Origin: Pseudodesulfovibrio sp. S3
Lineage (GTDB): Bacteria; Desulfobacterota; Desulfovibrionia; Desulfovibrionales; Desulfovibrionaceae
Length of the DNA: 64,000 bases
Direction of reading: 5' to 3'
Assembly: GCF_004025585.1 (NCBI RefSeq)
Contig: NZ_QTZO01000003.1
Coordinates: forward strand, 1 to 64,000
This document shows positions 54,725-63,465 of the stretch, one piece after another; position 1 is the first letter of the stretch, and the number at the start of each line of letters is the position of its first letter. A program made the translations under genes and the position numbers. The notes below the pieces were generated by a model. That model ran no database searches. It saw only the letters and a program-made list of their open reading frames with translations, and was not told the DNA's origin.

Positions 54725-55528
54725 ATGGCAAACCTGTATGAAGTCAGTAAGTCCGGTCCGTTCATTCTGGCTGGACCCTGTGCCATTGAAAGTCGGGAAA
54801 TAGCTCTCGAAACAGCCGAGTTTTTGGCGCGGCTGTCCGCCAAGCTCAATATTCCCATTATTTACAAAAGTTCTTTCGACAAGGCCAATCGGACATCGGT
54901 AACCAGTTTCCGTGGCCCTGGCATGGAAGAAGGGCTGAAAATCCTGAGCGAGGTCAAGAAAGCCACCGGGCTTCCCGTGATCACGGACATCCATCACCCG
55001 GAACAGGCCGTAGTGGTCGCAGAGGTGGCGGATGTGCTGCAGATACCCGCCTTCCTGTGCCGTCAGACCGACCTGCTTGTGGCAGCCGCCGGGACAGGGC
55101 GGATCGTCAATGTAAAGAAGGGCCAGTTTCTGGCCCCGTGGGATATGAAGAACGTCGTGGATAAGGTGCGTGCCTCCGGCAATGACCAGGTGTGGCTGAC
55201 CGAACGAGGTTCCACCTACGGATACAATAATCTGGTGGTGGACATGCGTTCCATTCCCCAGATGCAAGCCTTTGGCGTTCCCGTGGTCATGGATGCCACC
55301 CATTCGGTTCAGTTGCCGGGCGGACTCGGCGGTGCTTCCGGTGGACAACGTGAATATGTGCCTGTTCTGGCCTCGGCCGCAGTGGCCGCCGGAGCGGACG
55401 GAGTCTTTATGGAGGTTCACCCCGACCCGGATAACGCATTGTGCGACGGGCCGAACAGTTTGCCCCTCGACAAGGTCGAATCCTTGCTCATCCGTTTGAA
55501 AGCACTGTGGGAGATCAATCGTGGCTGA
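54725..55528 (+). CDS. kdsA: 3-deoxy-D-manno-octulosonate 8-phosphate synthase
   Basis: The 267-residue TIM-barrel enzyme condenses phosphoenolpyruvate with arabinose 5-phosphate to KDO 8-phosphate for lipopolysaccharide. [60 protein letters not shown] and [20 protein letters not shown] are family blocks; the GPCAIES cysteine is the metal ligand in metal-dependent KdsA. ATG 54725 is chosen; a longer frame overlapping pyrG was rejected. It overlaps kdsC by eight bases. Confidence 0.95.
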   Translation: MANLYEVSKSGPFILAGPCAIESREIALETAEFLARLSAKLNIPIIYKSSFDKANRTSVTSFRGPGMEEGLKILSEVKKATGLPVITDIHHPEQAVVVAEVADVLQIPAFLCRQTDLLVAAAGTGRIVNVKKGQFLAPWDMKNVVDKVRASGNDQVWLTERGSTYGYNNLVVDMRSIPQMQAFGVPVVMDATHSVQLPGGLGGASGGQREYVPVLASAAVAAGADGVFMEVHPDPDNALCDGPNSLPLDKVESLLIRLKALWEINRG

Positions 55529-56045
55529 CGCCTCCGAGCTGGCGAAAAACATCAAGCTGCTGGTGCTTGACGTGGACGGCGTCCTGACGGACGGCGGTCT
55601 GTATTATGACGACAACGGTATCGCCATGAAGCGTTTTCATGTCCAGGACGGCCTCGGCATCAAAATGGCCCAGGCTGTGGGCCTTGAAATCGGGGTGATC
55701 ACCGGGCTTGATCAGAAGCCGGTGGAAACCCGGGTCAGGGAACTGGGCATCACTCATTATCATTCGGGCCAGCACCACAAGGGGCCTCTGTTTGAGGATA
55801 TCTGCTCCAAGGTAGGCGTCGATCCGTCGGAGGCTGCCTTCATGGGTGACGACTGGATTGATCTCGACGTATTGAAACGCGCGGGTCTTGCCATGTGCGT
55901 ACCCAATGCAGTGCCCGAGGTTCTGGAAGTGTCCGACTGGGTTTCCTCTCGAAGTGGAGGGCATGGTGCTGTCCGTGAGGCCATTGTCTTTATCTTGGAG
56001 GCCCGCGGACTCAAGAAACAAGCCTTGAAGCAATGGGTGGACTAG
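55521..56045 (+). CDS. kdsC: 3-deoxy-D-manno-octulosonate 8-phosphate phosphatase
   Basis: The 174-residue HAD-superfamily protein removes phosphate from KDO 8-phosphate. The DxD nucleophile site is in [20 protein letters not shown], the serine/threonine site is [20 protein letters not shown] (T replaces the more usual S/T pattern), and the acidic motif is [20 protein letters not shown]. Members form tetramers without a cap domain. It starts with GTG inside the end of kdsA and stops directly before lptC, with no intervening base. Confidence 0.92.
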   Translation: MADASELAKNIKLLVLDVDGVLTDGGLYYDDNGIAMKRFHVQDGLGIKMAQAVGLEIGVITGLDQKPVETRVRELGITHYHSGQHHKGPLFEDICSKVGVDPSEAAFMGDDWIDLDVLKRAGLAMCVPNAVPEVLEVSDWVSSRSGGHGAVREAIVFILEARGLKKQALKQWVD

Positions 56046-56648
56046 ATGAAAGGGCGCCCGGCTCTGACACTGGTTTTGATTTTTGTCTTTGGACTCATGC
56101 TCGGCATAGGGATCAAAGCGATTTTCTTTTCCGATCCCATCGTCGACCCTGAATCAACCTCAAAGGAATTGACGAAATCGCGTCAAAGGCTGTTTGATGA
56201 AGCTGACGTGTCTGCCGAGGATATTGAACTCGTGCAGGGGAAACAGGGCAGCATGACATGGAAACTGCTTGCCAAAACAGCCAAGTACAATCAGGAGAAA
56301 GGGCTTATCGGCGTTGACTACCCGCAGTTGACGGCCTATTTCGGCGATGATCGTCAGGAGGTCTATGTCCGTGCGGACCGGGGAGAAGTCGATCAGGCCA
56401 ACGACAACCTTACCCTGTCGGACGGGGTGAGCGGTCGATTCGGTGATTTGGCCCTGGACGCGCAACAGCTTGATTATGTCGGTGCAATTGATAAGGTGTA
56501 TCTCAAGGGAGGGGTGACCGTTCGTCGTCCCGACATGACCATCACGGCAACGGCTTTGGAGATCGACCTGATCACACGACAGCTTGTGGCTGCGGGCGGA
56601 GTGGAGGCCTTGCTGGCCCCTGAAGGGTTGGAGCGGAGTCCTCTATAA
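56046..56648 (+). CDS. lptC: LPS export system protein LptC
   Basis: The 200-residue protein has one N-terminal membrane anchor (LVLIFVFGLMLGIGIKAIFF) and then a periplasmic beta-jellyroll domain of the LptC family, with ELVQGKQGSMTWKLLAKTAK, VRADRGEVDQANDNLTLSDG and LKGGVTVRRPDMTITATALE typical of the fold. LptC links the LptBFG ATPase to the LptA bridge. It begins immediately after the kdsC stop and precedes lptA by 23 bases, forming the usual kdsC-lptC-lptA-lptB order. Confidence 0.88.
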   Translation: MKGRPALTLVLIFVFGLMLGIGIKAIFFSDPIVDPESTSKELTKSRQRLFDEADVSAEDIELVQGKQGSMTWKLLAKTAKYNQEKGLIGVDYPQLTAYFGDDRQEVYVRADRGEVDQANDNLTLSDGVSGRFGDLALDAQQLDYVGAIDKVYLKGGVTVRRPDMTITATALEIDLITRQLVAAGGVEALLAPEGLERSPL

Positions 56649-56671
56649 ATGACAAGGAATAAGGCGTTGTG

Positions 56672-57544
56672 ATGAACTTTCCTAGAACAGTGTGTCTGCT
56701 CGTTTTGACCTTATTGCTGGTTCCAGCAGTTGGCTTGGCGCAGGATTGGGGCGAGATTCGAGAGGCCACCCAGAATCTCAACGTGCGTTCGCAGCCCAAC
56801 AAGGATGGCGAACACGTTCTGACCTTGGCCAAGGGGCAGCGCGTCAAAGCGGATTTTCTCAAAGACGGCTGGGTTGCCGTGTTCAATCTCAATGAAACCC
56901 AACAAGATCTGACCAAGGCTGTCGGCTATGCCAATGCCCGGTTCCTGAAAATTGTTCCTGATGCCGTGGCGAATACGCCCGAACCGGAAGCAAATGTTGA
57001 ATCCGCAGCGGTTCCTGAAGCGAAAGTCGTTGTCGCCGACAGCGGTGAAGGCGAGGTCAAGGCCCCTGTTGCAGCGACGCCGCCCGCCGATCCCATCAAG
57101 GTCGGGATCGACCCCAGCCGCATACCGGTGAAGATAACTTCTGACCGTATGACCTATGACGAGTCCGGAAAAGTCGTTGCCTTTGTGGGGAATGTGGTGG
57201 CGGTGCATGGAGAGTTGACCCTGTGGGCAGACAACATTTCTGCCTACCTGTCCTCCAAGGAGAATAAGAAATTTTCCGCTGACAGTGTGGATCGCGTTAT
57301 CGCCCAGGGCAATGTCCGGGCCAAAAAAGGCACCACCGAAGGGTCTTGCGGAAAGCTGACGTATTTCGTGGTTACGCAGACCCTCAAGATGGAGCAAAGC
57401 CCTCTCTTGGTGGACGGGCCCAACAGCCTGACCGGAGAAGTGATCAATTTTCACATCAAGGACAACCGATCTGAGGTCATCGGCGGCAGCGAGAAACGCG
57501 TCAAGGCGATATTCATGACCCCTGACAACCTGAAGGTGAAGTAA
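56672..57544 (+). CDS. lptA: LptA-type LPS transport protein with N-terminal SH3 domain
   Basis: The 290-residue periplasmic protein has a signal peptide ending LLVPAVGLAQ. Residues about 25-90 form an SH3b domain (IREATQNLNVRSQPNKDGEH, VLTLAKGQRVKADFLKDGWV). An acidic/alanine-rich linker follows, then an OstA/LptA beta-jellyroll (about 150-290) with VKITSDRMTYDESGKVVAFV, GNVVAVHGELTLWADNISAY and GKLTYFVVTQTLKMEQSPLL. LptA bridges inner and outer membranes for LPS; the fused SH3b is absent in E. coli LptA (185 residues) and may bind cell wall. Alternative GTG start at 56669 differs by one codon. Confidence 0.87.
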   Translation: MNFPRTVCLLVLTLLLVPAVGLAQDWGEIREATQNLNVRSQPNKDGEHVLTLAKGQRVKADFLKDGWVAVFNLNETQQDLTKAVGYANARFLKIVPDAVANTPEPEANVESAAVPEAKVVVADSGEGEVKAPVAATPPADPIKVGIDPSRIPVKITSDRMTYDESGKVVAFVGNVVAVHGELTLWADNISAYLSSKENKKFSADSVDRVIAQGNVRAKKGTTEGSCGKLTYFVVTQTLKMEQSPLLVDGPNSLTGEVINFHIKDNRSEVIGGSEKRVKAIFMTPDNLKVK

Positions 57545-58270
57545 ATGGCCGACGGACTCCGGGCGGCAAATCTTTCCAAGCGTTACGGCCACAAAGAGGT
57601 CGTGCGTGGCATCAATCTTGAGCTCAACCCCAAGGAAGTTGTCGGGCTTCTCGGCCCCAATGGTGCAGGCAAGACGACTACTTTCTATATGCTTGTGGGT
57701 ATCGTCGAACCCAACACCGGGCATGTCTCGCTGGGGGGCCAAACCCTGACGGACAAGCCGCTGCATGAGCGTGCTCGATTGGGCGTGAGCTACCTCCCGC
57801 AGGAGAGTTCCATATTCAAGAAACTGACTGTTCGGCAGAATCTGGAAATCATTCTCGAACAGACCTCGATGACGTCGAGAGAGCAGCAAGCGCGAGCCGA
57901 TGAGCTGATGGAGATGTTCACCATTTCCAGGTTGGCGGACCAGGCGGCCATGTTCTTGTCCGGCGGCGAACGGCGCAGGCTGGAGATCGCCCGGGCGTTG
58001 ATCCTGTCCCCTCAGTTCATTTTGCTGGACGAACCATTTGCCGGCATCGATCCTATCGCGGTCATTGATATTCAAGAAATCATTTCCGTGCTCAAGAGCA
58101 TGGGGATCGGTATCCTGATTTCAGATCATAATGTCAGGGAAACATTGAACATTTGCGACAGAGCCTATCTGGTTTACGAAGGGACTGTCATTTTGGAAGG
58201 ATCTCCTGAGGAGATCGTTCAATCAAGTCGTGCCCGACAGATATATCTGGGCGAAGATTTCAGCCTGTAA
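57545..58270 (+). CDS. lptB: LPS export ABC transporter ATP-binding protein
   Basis: The 241-residue ATPase powers lipopolysaccharide extraction by LptFG. Walker A is LLGPNGAGKTTTFYMLVGIV (about 37), signature LSGGERRRLEIARALILSPQ and Walker B FILLDEPFAGIDPIAVIDIQ, which is typical of LptB (FILLDEPFAGVDPI). DHNVRETLNICDRAYLVYEG holds the switch histidine. It starts directly after the lptA stop. LptF and LptG are not in the window and must be elsewhere. It lies 230 bases before rpoN, an arrangement shared by many Gram-negative bacteria. Confidence 0.95.
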   Translation: MADGLRAANLSKRYGHKEVVRGINLELNPKEVVGLLGPNGAGKTTTFYMLVGIVEPNTGHVSLGGQTLTDKPLHERARLGVSYLPQESSIFKKLTVRQNLEIILEQTSMTSREQQARADELMEMFTISRLADQAAMFLSGGERRRLEIARALILSPQFILLDEPFAGIDPIAVIDIQEIISVLKSMGIGILISDHNVRETLNICDRAYLVYEGTVILEGSPEEIVQSSRARQIYLGEDFSL

Positions 58271-58500
58271 ATTCCCCTTTTCCATAACTTTCACGCTTTG
58301 GCGATTTACACAGTACCCAAAGGTTGGTACACTTTTTTCATGCTCAAATTTTGTTGTTGGATTATTAATAGTAACGGGATGTTATAACAATTGTATTGCG
58401 TCCTCGATTCAGCTGTGGCACAATGAAATCATATTAATGCGGGACTGTCTGGAAAAAAGTATATTCTTTCCACGTTAAAAAAAAGAGCAGCCTCAAGATT
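58271..58500. other. AT-rich intergenic region before rpoN
   Basis: The 230 bases are AT-rich with no gene or stable hairpin that I can see. A purine-rich AAAGAGCAG stretch near the end is the likely rpoN ribosome binding region. Confidence 0.35.
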
Positions 58501-59910
58501 ATGGGATTGGAACTCAGACAACAACTCAAGCTTTCTCAGCAACTGGTCATGACGCCCCAGTTGCAGCAGGCCATTAAGCTGCTGCAACTTTCCCGTCTTG
58601 AACTGCTTGAGACTGTGCAGCAAGAGCTTTTGGAGAATCCTTTTCTTGATGAAGCCGAGAACGAAGCCCTGGTTCCTGAAACTCCCGAAGTGCTGACCGA
58701 GTCTCAAGTTCAGGAAGAACTGGTTCGCACAGCGGACTGGGAAAATTATCTCGGCGAGTTTTCCAGCACCTCCAAGCAGGCCGCGTCCCGTGATGCCGAA
58801 ATGCTTGAGGAGGGGATGTCCTTTGAAGCTCGGCTTGCCTCCAAGCCGTCACTTGAAGGACACATCAGCTGGCAGATGAGGCTTTCCACTTTTACGGAGC
58901 ATGAAATCGCCATTGGTGATGTCATTCTCGGCAACATTGATTCCAACGGATACCTTCAGGCCACCATGGAAGAATTGACTTCCATGGTTCAGGCCACTGA
59001 AGAAGAAGTTGAATCCGTTATTCTTCGTGTCCAGCATCTTGATCCTGTTGGAGTGGCGGCCAGAACTCCCCAGGAATGTCTGCTCGTGCAGATGGAGGTT
59101 CTTGGATACGACGATCCGATTCTCGTGTCCTTGGTTCGCGACCATCTGGAGGATCTGGAGAAGAATCGATATAAGCCTTTGACTCGCAAATTCAAGATAT
59201 CCATGGATGAACTCAAGGCGTATCTTGATTTGCTTCAGACCTTGGATCCCATGCCCGGAGCCAATTTTTCCAGCACGGAACCGCACTATGTCAGCCCGGA
59301 TGTCTTTGTGTACAAGTATGGCGAGGATTTCGTCATCATTCTCAATGAAGACGGAATGCCCCGGCTGCAGATGAACACCTTCTACATGGATTCCATGAAG
59401 GGTGCGGCTGACAAGGAAAAAGAGTACTTTCAGGAAAAGATGCGCTCTGCCGCCTGGCTTATGAAAAGCCTGTACCAGCGGCAGCGAACATTGTATAAAG
59501 TAGTAGAGAGCATTGTCCGCTTTCAACGAGGTTTTTTCGAAGAGGGTGTGACTAAGCTCAAGCCCTTGATTCTCAAGGAGGTAGCCGAGGATATCGAGAT
59601 GCACGAATCCACAGTGAGCCGTATAACCACAAGTAAATACGTTTCAACTCCGCACGGCATTTTCGAGTTGAAATTCTTTTTCAATTCTGCTCTGGATTTG
59701 AACGATGGTTCGCAGGTGGGTTCGGAAAGCGTCAAGGCCCTCATCAAGCAAATGATCTCAGGTGAAGACACGAAGAAACCGCTCAGCGATGAACGGATTG
59801 GCGAAATTCTTCAAGAAAAGCTTGATGTCAATATCGCCAGGCGCACGGTTGCCAAATACCGTTCGGCAATGGGGATTGCTTCGTCTTCAAAACGCAAGCA
59901 GTATTTCTGA
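58501..59910 (+). CDS. rpoN: RNA polymerase sigma-54 factor
   Basis: The 469-residue protein has the region I activator-interacting helix (LELRQQLKLSQQLVMTPQLQ) rich in glutamine and leucine. An acidic region II follows, then the core-binding domain with NIDSNGYLQATMEELTSMVQ and VGVAARTPQECLLVQMEVLG, a helix-turn-helix, and the RpoN box near the end, ARRTVAKYRSAMGI (family ARRTVAKYRE). It needs AAA+ activators and transcribes from -24/-12 promoters. The gene is followed by hpf and ptsN, the conserved sigma-54 neighbourhood. Confidence 0.95.
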   Translation: MGLELRQQLKLSQQLVMTPQLQQAIKLLQLSRLELLETVQQELLENPFLDEAENEALVPETPEVLTESQVQEELVRTADWENYLGEFSSTSKQAASRDAEMLEEGMSFEARLASKPSLEGHISWQMRLSTFTEHEIAIGDVILGNIDSNGYLQATMEELTSMVQATEEEVESVILRVQHLDPVGVAARTPQECLLVQMEVLGYDDPILVSLVRDHLEDLEKNRYKPLTRKFKISMDELKAYLDLLQTLDPMPGANFSSTEPHYVSPDVFVYKYGEDFVIILNEDGMPRLQMNTFYMDSMKGAADKEKEYFQEKMRSAAWLMKSLYQRQRTLYKVVESIVRFQRGFFEEGVTKLKPLILKEVAEDIEMHESTVSRITTSKYVSTPHGIFELKFFFNSALDLNDGSQVGSESVKALIKQMISGEDTKKPLSDERIGEILQEKLDVNIARRTVAKYRSAMGIASSSKRKQYF

Positions 59911-59945
59911 TTCTGCTTGTCGCACTCACAACCAGGAGGCAGCGT

Positions 59946-60488
59946 ATGAACATCAGCTTCACTTTCAAGAACTTTGAGCCGTCCGATCATCTCAAGGGCT
60001 ACGCTGAAAAGCGGTTTGAAAAGGTGTCCAAATACGTTTCCGATGCTGAAGCCGATCTTCAGGTGAATCTGTTGGTCGACAAGTTTCGCCACAAGGCGGA
60101 TGTGATCCTCAATTCGGATCGCATACATATATCCGCCTACGAAGATTCCGAAGATATGTACTCTACCATAGACATGGTTCTGGACAAGCTTGAAGCCCAA
60201 TTGCGCAGGATGCGGGAAAAGATGAAGAATCGGCCCCGGCAGGCTCAACCGAATAAAATGGTGCAGATGAACTACCTGTCCTATGAAGACATGGCTTCCA
60301 ACGCCCCCCCAACAATTGTCGGGACGGATTCGTATGAGCCTAAGCCCATGTCCGTGGATGAAGCGGCAATGCAACTTGATGCCCGTGAAAACGACTTCCT
60401 TGTTTTTCGCAATGCGGAGACGGAAGGCGTCAATGTGATTTATAAAAGAAAGAACGGCGATTACGGCCTGATCGACCCTGGAAACTAA
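59946..60488 (+). CDS. hpf: Ribosome hibernation promoting factor, long form
   Basis: The 180-residue protein has the HPF/YfiA N-terminal domain (about 1-100: MNISFTFKNFEPSDHLKGYA and KRFEKVSKYVSDAEADLQVN) with the basic helix after it. A linker leads to a C-terminal domain (about 125-180) ending LVFRNAETEGVNVIYKRKNG. The C-terminal domain is what makes long HPF dimerise 70S ribosomes into 100S without RMF. ACCAGGAGG lies just before the ATG. It sits between rpoN and ptsN as in many proteobacteria. Confidence 0.93.
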   Translation: MNISFTFKNFEPSDHLKGYAEKRFEKVSKYVSDAEADLQVNLLVDKFRHKADVILNSDRIHISAYEDSEDMYSTIDMVLDKLEAQLRRMREKMKNRPRQAQPNKMVQMNYLSYEDMASNAPPTIVGTDSYEPKPMSVDEAAMQLDARENDFLVFRNAETEGVNVIYKRKNGDYGLIDPGN

Positions 60489-60490
60489 CT

Positions 60491-60940
60491 ATGAAGCTCG
60501 GTGAATATTTGGCGAAGGAGCTTATCCTTCCAGACCTTGTGTCCGTGACCAAATCGGACGTACTGAAGGAACTCATCGTCCCGCTGGGCGATAAATATCC
60601 AGAGATGGACACGGACCAGGCGGTCCGTGTCCTTCTTGAACGTGAAAAACTCGGTACTACGGGTATTGGTGACGGAATTGCCATTCCCCATGGCAAGTTG
60701 GATGACCTTGATAAAGTTGTCGTGGTCGTTGGGAGAAGTCAAAAAGGTGTTGAATTTGAGGCTCTTGACCATAATCCATGTACATTTATCTTTTTAGTAC
60801 TGGCACCGGAGCAGGTGGCTGGTATGCACTTGAGAGTACTTGCACAGATATCCCGTCTTCTCAAGGACGAGGAGTTCCGCAAGGCATTTCAGGCTGCTGA
60901 CAACCTTGAAGCCCTGTGGGGGCTTCTCAAGGGCGTTTAA
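60491..60940 (+). CDS. ptsN: PTS nitrogen-regulatory IIA protein
   Basis: The 149-residue EIIA-Ntr protein receives phosphate on a histidine in GIGDGIAIPHGKLDDLDKVV, about residue 70. VGRSQKGVEFEALDHNPCTF and LVLAPEQVAGMHLRVLAQIS complete the family pattern. It has regulatory, not transport, roles in proteobacteria, acting on potassium and nitrogen/carbon balance. It begins two bases after the hpf stop and precedes rapZ by 18 bases. Confidence 0.93.
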   Translation: MKLGEYLAKELILPDLVSVTKSDVLKELIVPLGDKYPEMDTDQAVRVLLEREKLGTTGIGDGIAIPHGKLDDLDKVVVVVGRSQKGVEFEALDHNPCTFIFLVLAPEQVAGMHLRVLAQISRLLKDEEFRKAFQAADNLEALWGLLKGV

Positions 60941-60958
60941 AGGGGCAGGTGGCTTCCA

Positions 60959-61840
60959 TTGACCCCGACAAATCCATTCCCTGTTGTCATTATTACGGGA
61001 CTTTCCGGTTCCGGAAAAAGTACTGCCCTCAAGGTATTCGAAGACCTTGGTTTTTTCTGTATTGACGGGTTGCCATCAGAGATGTCACCCAAGATTGCTG
61101 ATCTGATTCTCAAATTCGATAGCAAATACAGAGGGCTGGCCTTGGGCATGGATTTACGGCAATTTGAGTTTGTCGATGGATGGGAGCAGGCCTTACATGA
61201 TTTTGCCAATCTGGGAATTGCACCTCAGGTGTTGTTCCTGGAGGCCAAAATGGGTGAACTCGTCAGGCGTTACGCCACCACGCGCCGCCCCCATCCTCTG
61301 GAGAGCCGGAATCTTGGCCTGGAACAGGCCTTGGAACAGGAGAAGGAACTCCTGGCTCCAGTGCGTTCTGGAGCGGCTCTGGTCCTTGACACTACGGATT
61401 ATTCCATCCACGACCTTCGCCGCGTCATACAGACCAAGTGGTCGTCCATCGAAGAAGCTGGACGCGGTATGCGGGTGCATATCATCACCTTTGGTTTCAA
61501 GTATGGAGTTCCTTCCGAGGCCGATCTGGTTTTTGATTTACGATTCCTGCCCAATCCATATTTTGTAAAGGAACTCAGGCCATTGTCCGGCAAAGACAAG
61601 GTCATTGCCGAGTATGTCCTGCGCAGTGATGTCGGCAGCGAATTCGAAAAGCGTTTCCTTGAATTCATGACCTATCTTTTGCCGCTCTATGCGGACGAAG
61701 GGCGGTACAGGATCACCATCGCCCTTGGTTGCACAGGAGGACGCCACCGGTCGGTTTCAGTGGCCGAGTCGGTGCTGGCAACCCTCAAGAAAAAAGGGTA
61801 TACAGCGTCAATTGAACATAGACACATGGAACTTGGATAA
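60959..61840 (+). CDS. rapZ: RNase adapter protein RapZ (P-loop kinase-like)
   Basis: The 293-residue protein has the Walker A motif [20 protein letters not shown] near the start and the RapZ C-terminal domain with [39 protein letters not shown] and [19 protein letters not shown], the last likely a phosphate-binding site. In E. coli it controls glucosamine-6-phosphate synthase through a small RNA and RNase E; elsewhere it links PTS to cell-envelope precursor supply. The start is TTG at 60959, with AGGTGG upstream at good spacing; no in-frame ATG exists near the P-loop. Confidence 0.9.
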   Translation: MTPTNPFPVVIITGLSGSGKSTALKVFEDLGFFCIDGLPSEMSPKIADLILKFDSKYRGLALGMDLRQFEFVDGWEQALHDFANLGIAPQVLFLEAKMGELVRRYATTRRPHPLESRNLGLEQALEQEKELLAPVRSGAALVLDTTDYSIHDLRRVIQTKWSSIEEAGRGMRVHIITFGFKYGVPSEADLVFDLRFLPNPYFVKELRPLSGKDKVIAEYVLRSDVGSEFEKRFLEFMTYLLPLYADEGRYRITIALGCTGGRHRSVSVAESVLATLKKKGYTASIEHRHMELG

Positions 61841-61842
61841 AT

Positions 61843-62274
61843 ATGACTGCAAAGTCTGATACTACTATGGTTGGCGTGGTTCTGGTGACACACGGTGCCT
61901 TTGGCGAAGCATTGCTGGGGGCGGCTGAAATGGTCATGGGCAAACAGGAAAACTGTCTGGCCGTGGGGATCGACGTTGACAAAAGCGTCGATGAAACCAT
62001 GGAGGCAGTCAGAAATGCCATTCAGTCCGTGGAGAACGGCAAGGGCGTAGTTGCACTGACAGACCTTTTTGGAGGGTCTCCTACCACCATGAGCCTTTCC
62101 CTGATGAAATCCGAAAACATGGAGGTCATCACCGGGGTCAACCTGCCCATGCTCGTATCCACGCTGCAATCACGATCCATGAAACTTCACGCGTTGGCCG
62201 AAAAGGCCAAGGAAGCTGGCCAGCAGGGTATCAAGGTCGCGGGTGCCATGCTGCGCAAAAAAGCAGCAAAGTAA
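61843..62274 (+). CDS. PTS mannose/fructose-type IIA protein
   Basis: The 143-residue protein is a mannose-family EIIA domain. GVVLVTHGAFGEALLGAAEM contains the phospho-accepting histidine (about residue 17), and VVALTDLFGGSPTTMSLSLM is the second family block. It starts two bases after rapZ. Phosphate would come from EI/HPr, not encoded in this window. With the IIB and IIC genes it forms a mannose-family set with no IID gene in view. Confidence 0.9.
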   Translation: MTAKSDTTMVGVVLVTHGAFGEALLGAAEMVMGKQENCLAVGIDVDKSVDETMEAVRNAIQSVENGKGVVALTDLFGGSPTTMSLSLMKSENMEVITGVNLPMLVSTLQSRSMKLHALAEKAKEAGQQGIKVAGAMLRKKAAK

Positions 62275-62283
62275 GGTGACACC

Positions 62284-62745
62284 GTGATTCTTGTCCGAAT
62301 TGACAACCGCTTGATTCACGGTCAGATAATTGAAGCATGGCTGCCGTATACCGGTGCCAGGACGCTCATCGTCGCCAATGACGAACTCGCGCATGATGTG
62401 TTGCAGCAGGAGATAATGTCCCTGGCGATCCCGCAGACCGTCAACAGTTCCTTCGTTATAGTGGAAAATGTTGCCCAGGCATTATCATCTCTGAATGCCG
62501 ATGACGGGACGGAAGCTCTGGTCCTGTTTTCCAGTTGCGTGGATGCCCGTAGGGCATTTGATTCCGGCTTCGGTTTCGCTGTGCTGAATATCGGAAATGT
62601 GCATTACAAACCGGGGAAAAGACAGGTCTCTCCGAGTGTCGCTTTATCGGATGAAGACGAGAGTTGTCTGAGGCATCTGAGTCGGAAGGGTGTTGAGCTC
62701 GACTTCAGATGCGTTCCAAACGACCCAATTCAGGTGAGGTTCTGA
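62284..62745 (+). CDS. PTS mannose/fructose/sorbose-type IIB protein
   Basis: The 153-residue protein is the IIB component of a mannose-type PTS. ILVRIDNRLIHGQIIEAWLP holds the active histidine (about residue 13) that takes phosphate from IIA. ARTLIVANDELAHDVLQQEI and FGFAVLNIGNVHYKPGKRQV match the family. The start is GTG, preceded by GTAAGGTGAC, nine bases after the IIA stop. The gene is complete and in frame, so if the system is inactive the fault lies in the next gene. Confidence 0.9.
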   Translation: MILVRIDNRLIHGQIIEAWLPYTGARTLIVANDELAHDVLQQEIMSLAIPQTVNSSFVIVENVAQALSSLNADDGTEALVLFSSCVDARRAFDSGFGFAVLNIGNVHYKPGKRQVSPSVALSDEDESCLRHLSRKGVELDFRCVPNDPIQVRF

Positions 62746-62748
62746 TTC

Positions 62749-63446
62749 ATGCTCATTCATAATCCACTTGCTTGGTTTGCCCTGGTCGCTTTTTTTTTGC
62801 CCTGTTCTCCTTATTTCGTTTCTCCATAAGCATCGGCTTGCTGGAACGTCCCCTCGTGGTAGGATTCTTTTGGGGCATCTTTACCGGCGAGTACTCGACA
62901 AGTCTTTCCATAGCCATATTCTTTGAGCTTTTTTGGCTCGACATGATTCCTGCCGGTACATTCATTCCGCCGCAGTTGACGGCGGCCACATTTGCGGCAC
63001 TTTCGTTGACCACTTTTTTCGGTTTGGAGAATCCGGCAAAAATCATGGGGATTGTTTTTGCCAGTATGCCCTTGGCGTGGCTTGGAACCAAACTGGAAGG
63101 CTGGCTTCGCGATCGTGAGCGGGCCGGGTACAACACCTTGTTAAATTGGGCACGAAATCCTGAATCCTCTCATGTGCCCAGCCGACTCATTCTGCAATCC
63201 CTGGGAAGAACCCTGATCATGGGATGGGTGACTTTCTTCATTTCCATTTTACTTTTGAAACAATTCTTCCAATTCATATTTTCAATGTATCCTGAGCTGT
63301 TTACGTCCATAAATGTGACCTGGGTGCACCTGTGGATGGCTGCCACGTTGGGCGGGGTGATGGCCCTGCGCTTAAAACGTGCCTATGTCATCCTGGCAAC
63401 AGGCATAAGTCTTTTCATTCTTTTCGCTATTTGGCCACGCTTTTAG
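62749..63446 (+). CDS. PTS mannose-type IIC membrane protein, out of frame at a T9 tract
   Basis: The natural start seems to be ATG 62749, with GGTGAGG upstream, giving MLIHNPLAWFALVAFF, but this frame stops at 62827 after 26 codons. The IIC similarity (LFRFSISIGLLERPLVVGFF through IFFELFWLDMIPAGTFIPPQ) continues in the -1 frame. The two join exactly at nine T residues (62790-62798); one more T, or a -1 slip on T-TTT-TTT, would restore MLIHNPLAWFALVAFFFALF. A TTG at 62772 could start the second frame alone but has no ribosome binding site. The rest, about 215 residues with several helices, ends normally at 63446. Confidence 0.75.
62790..62798 (+). repeat. T9 homopolymer at the PTS IIC frame break
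   Basis: Nine consecutive T residues sit within the first membrane helix codons of the IIC gene, exactly where the reading frame must shift by -1. Such runs are prone to replication slippage and RNA polymerase slippage, and also to sequencing error. Confidence 0.9.
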
Positions 63447-63465
63447 CTTGGCAGTCGAGGCAGGT

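Noticed and set aside
56711-58075. A 454-codon minus-strand open frame.
   Set aside because: It spans the antisense of lptA and lptB, both with clear motifs and tight operon spacing; no ribosome binding site or domain supports it.
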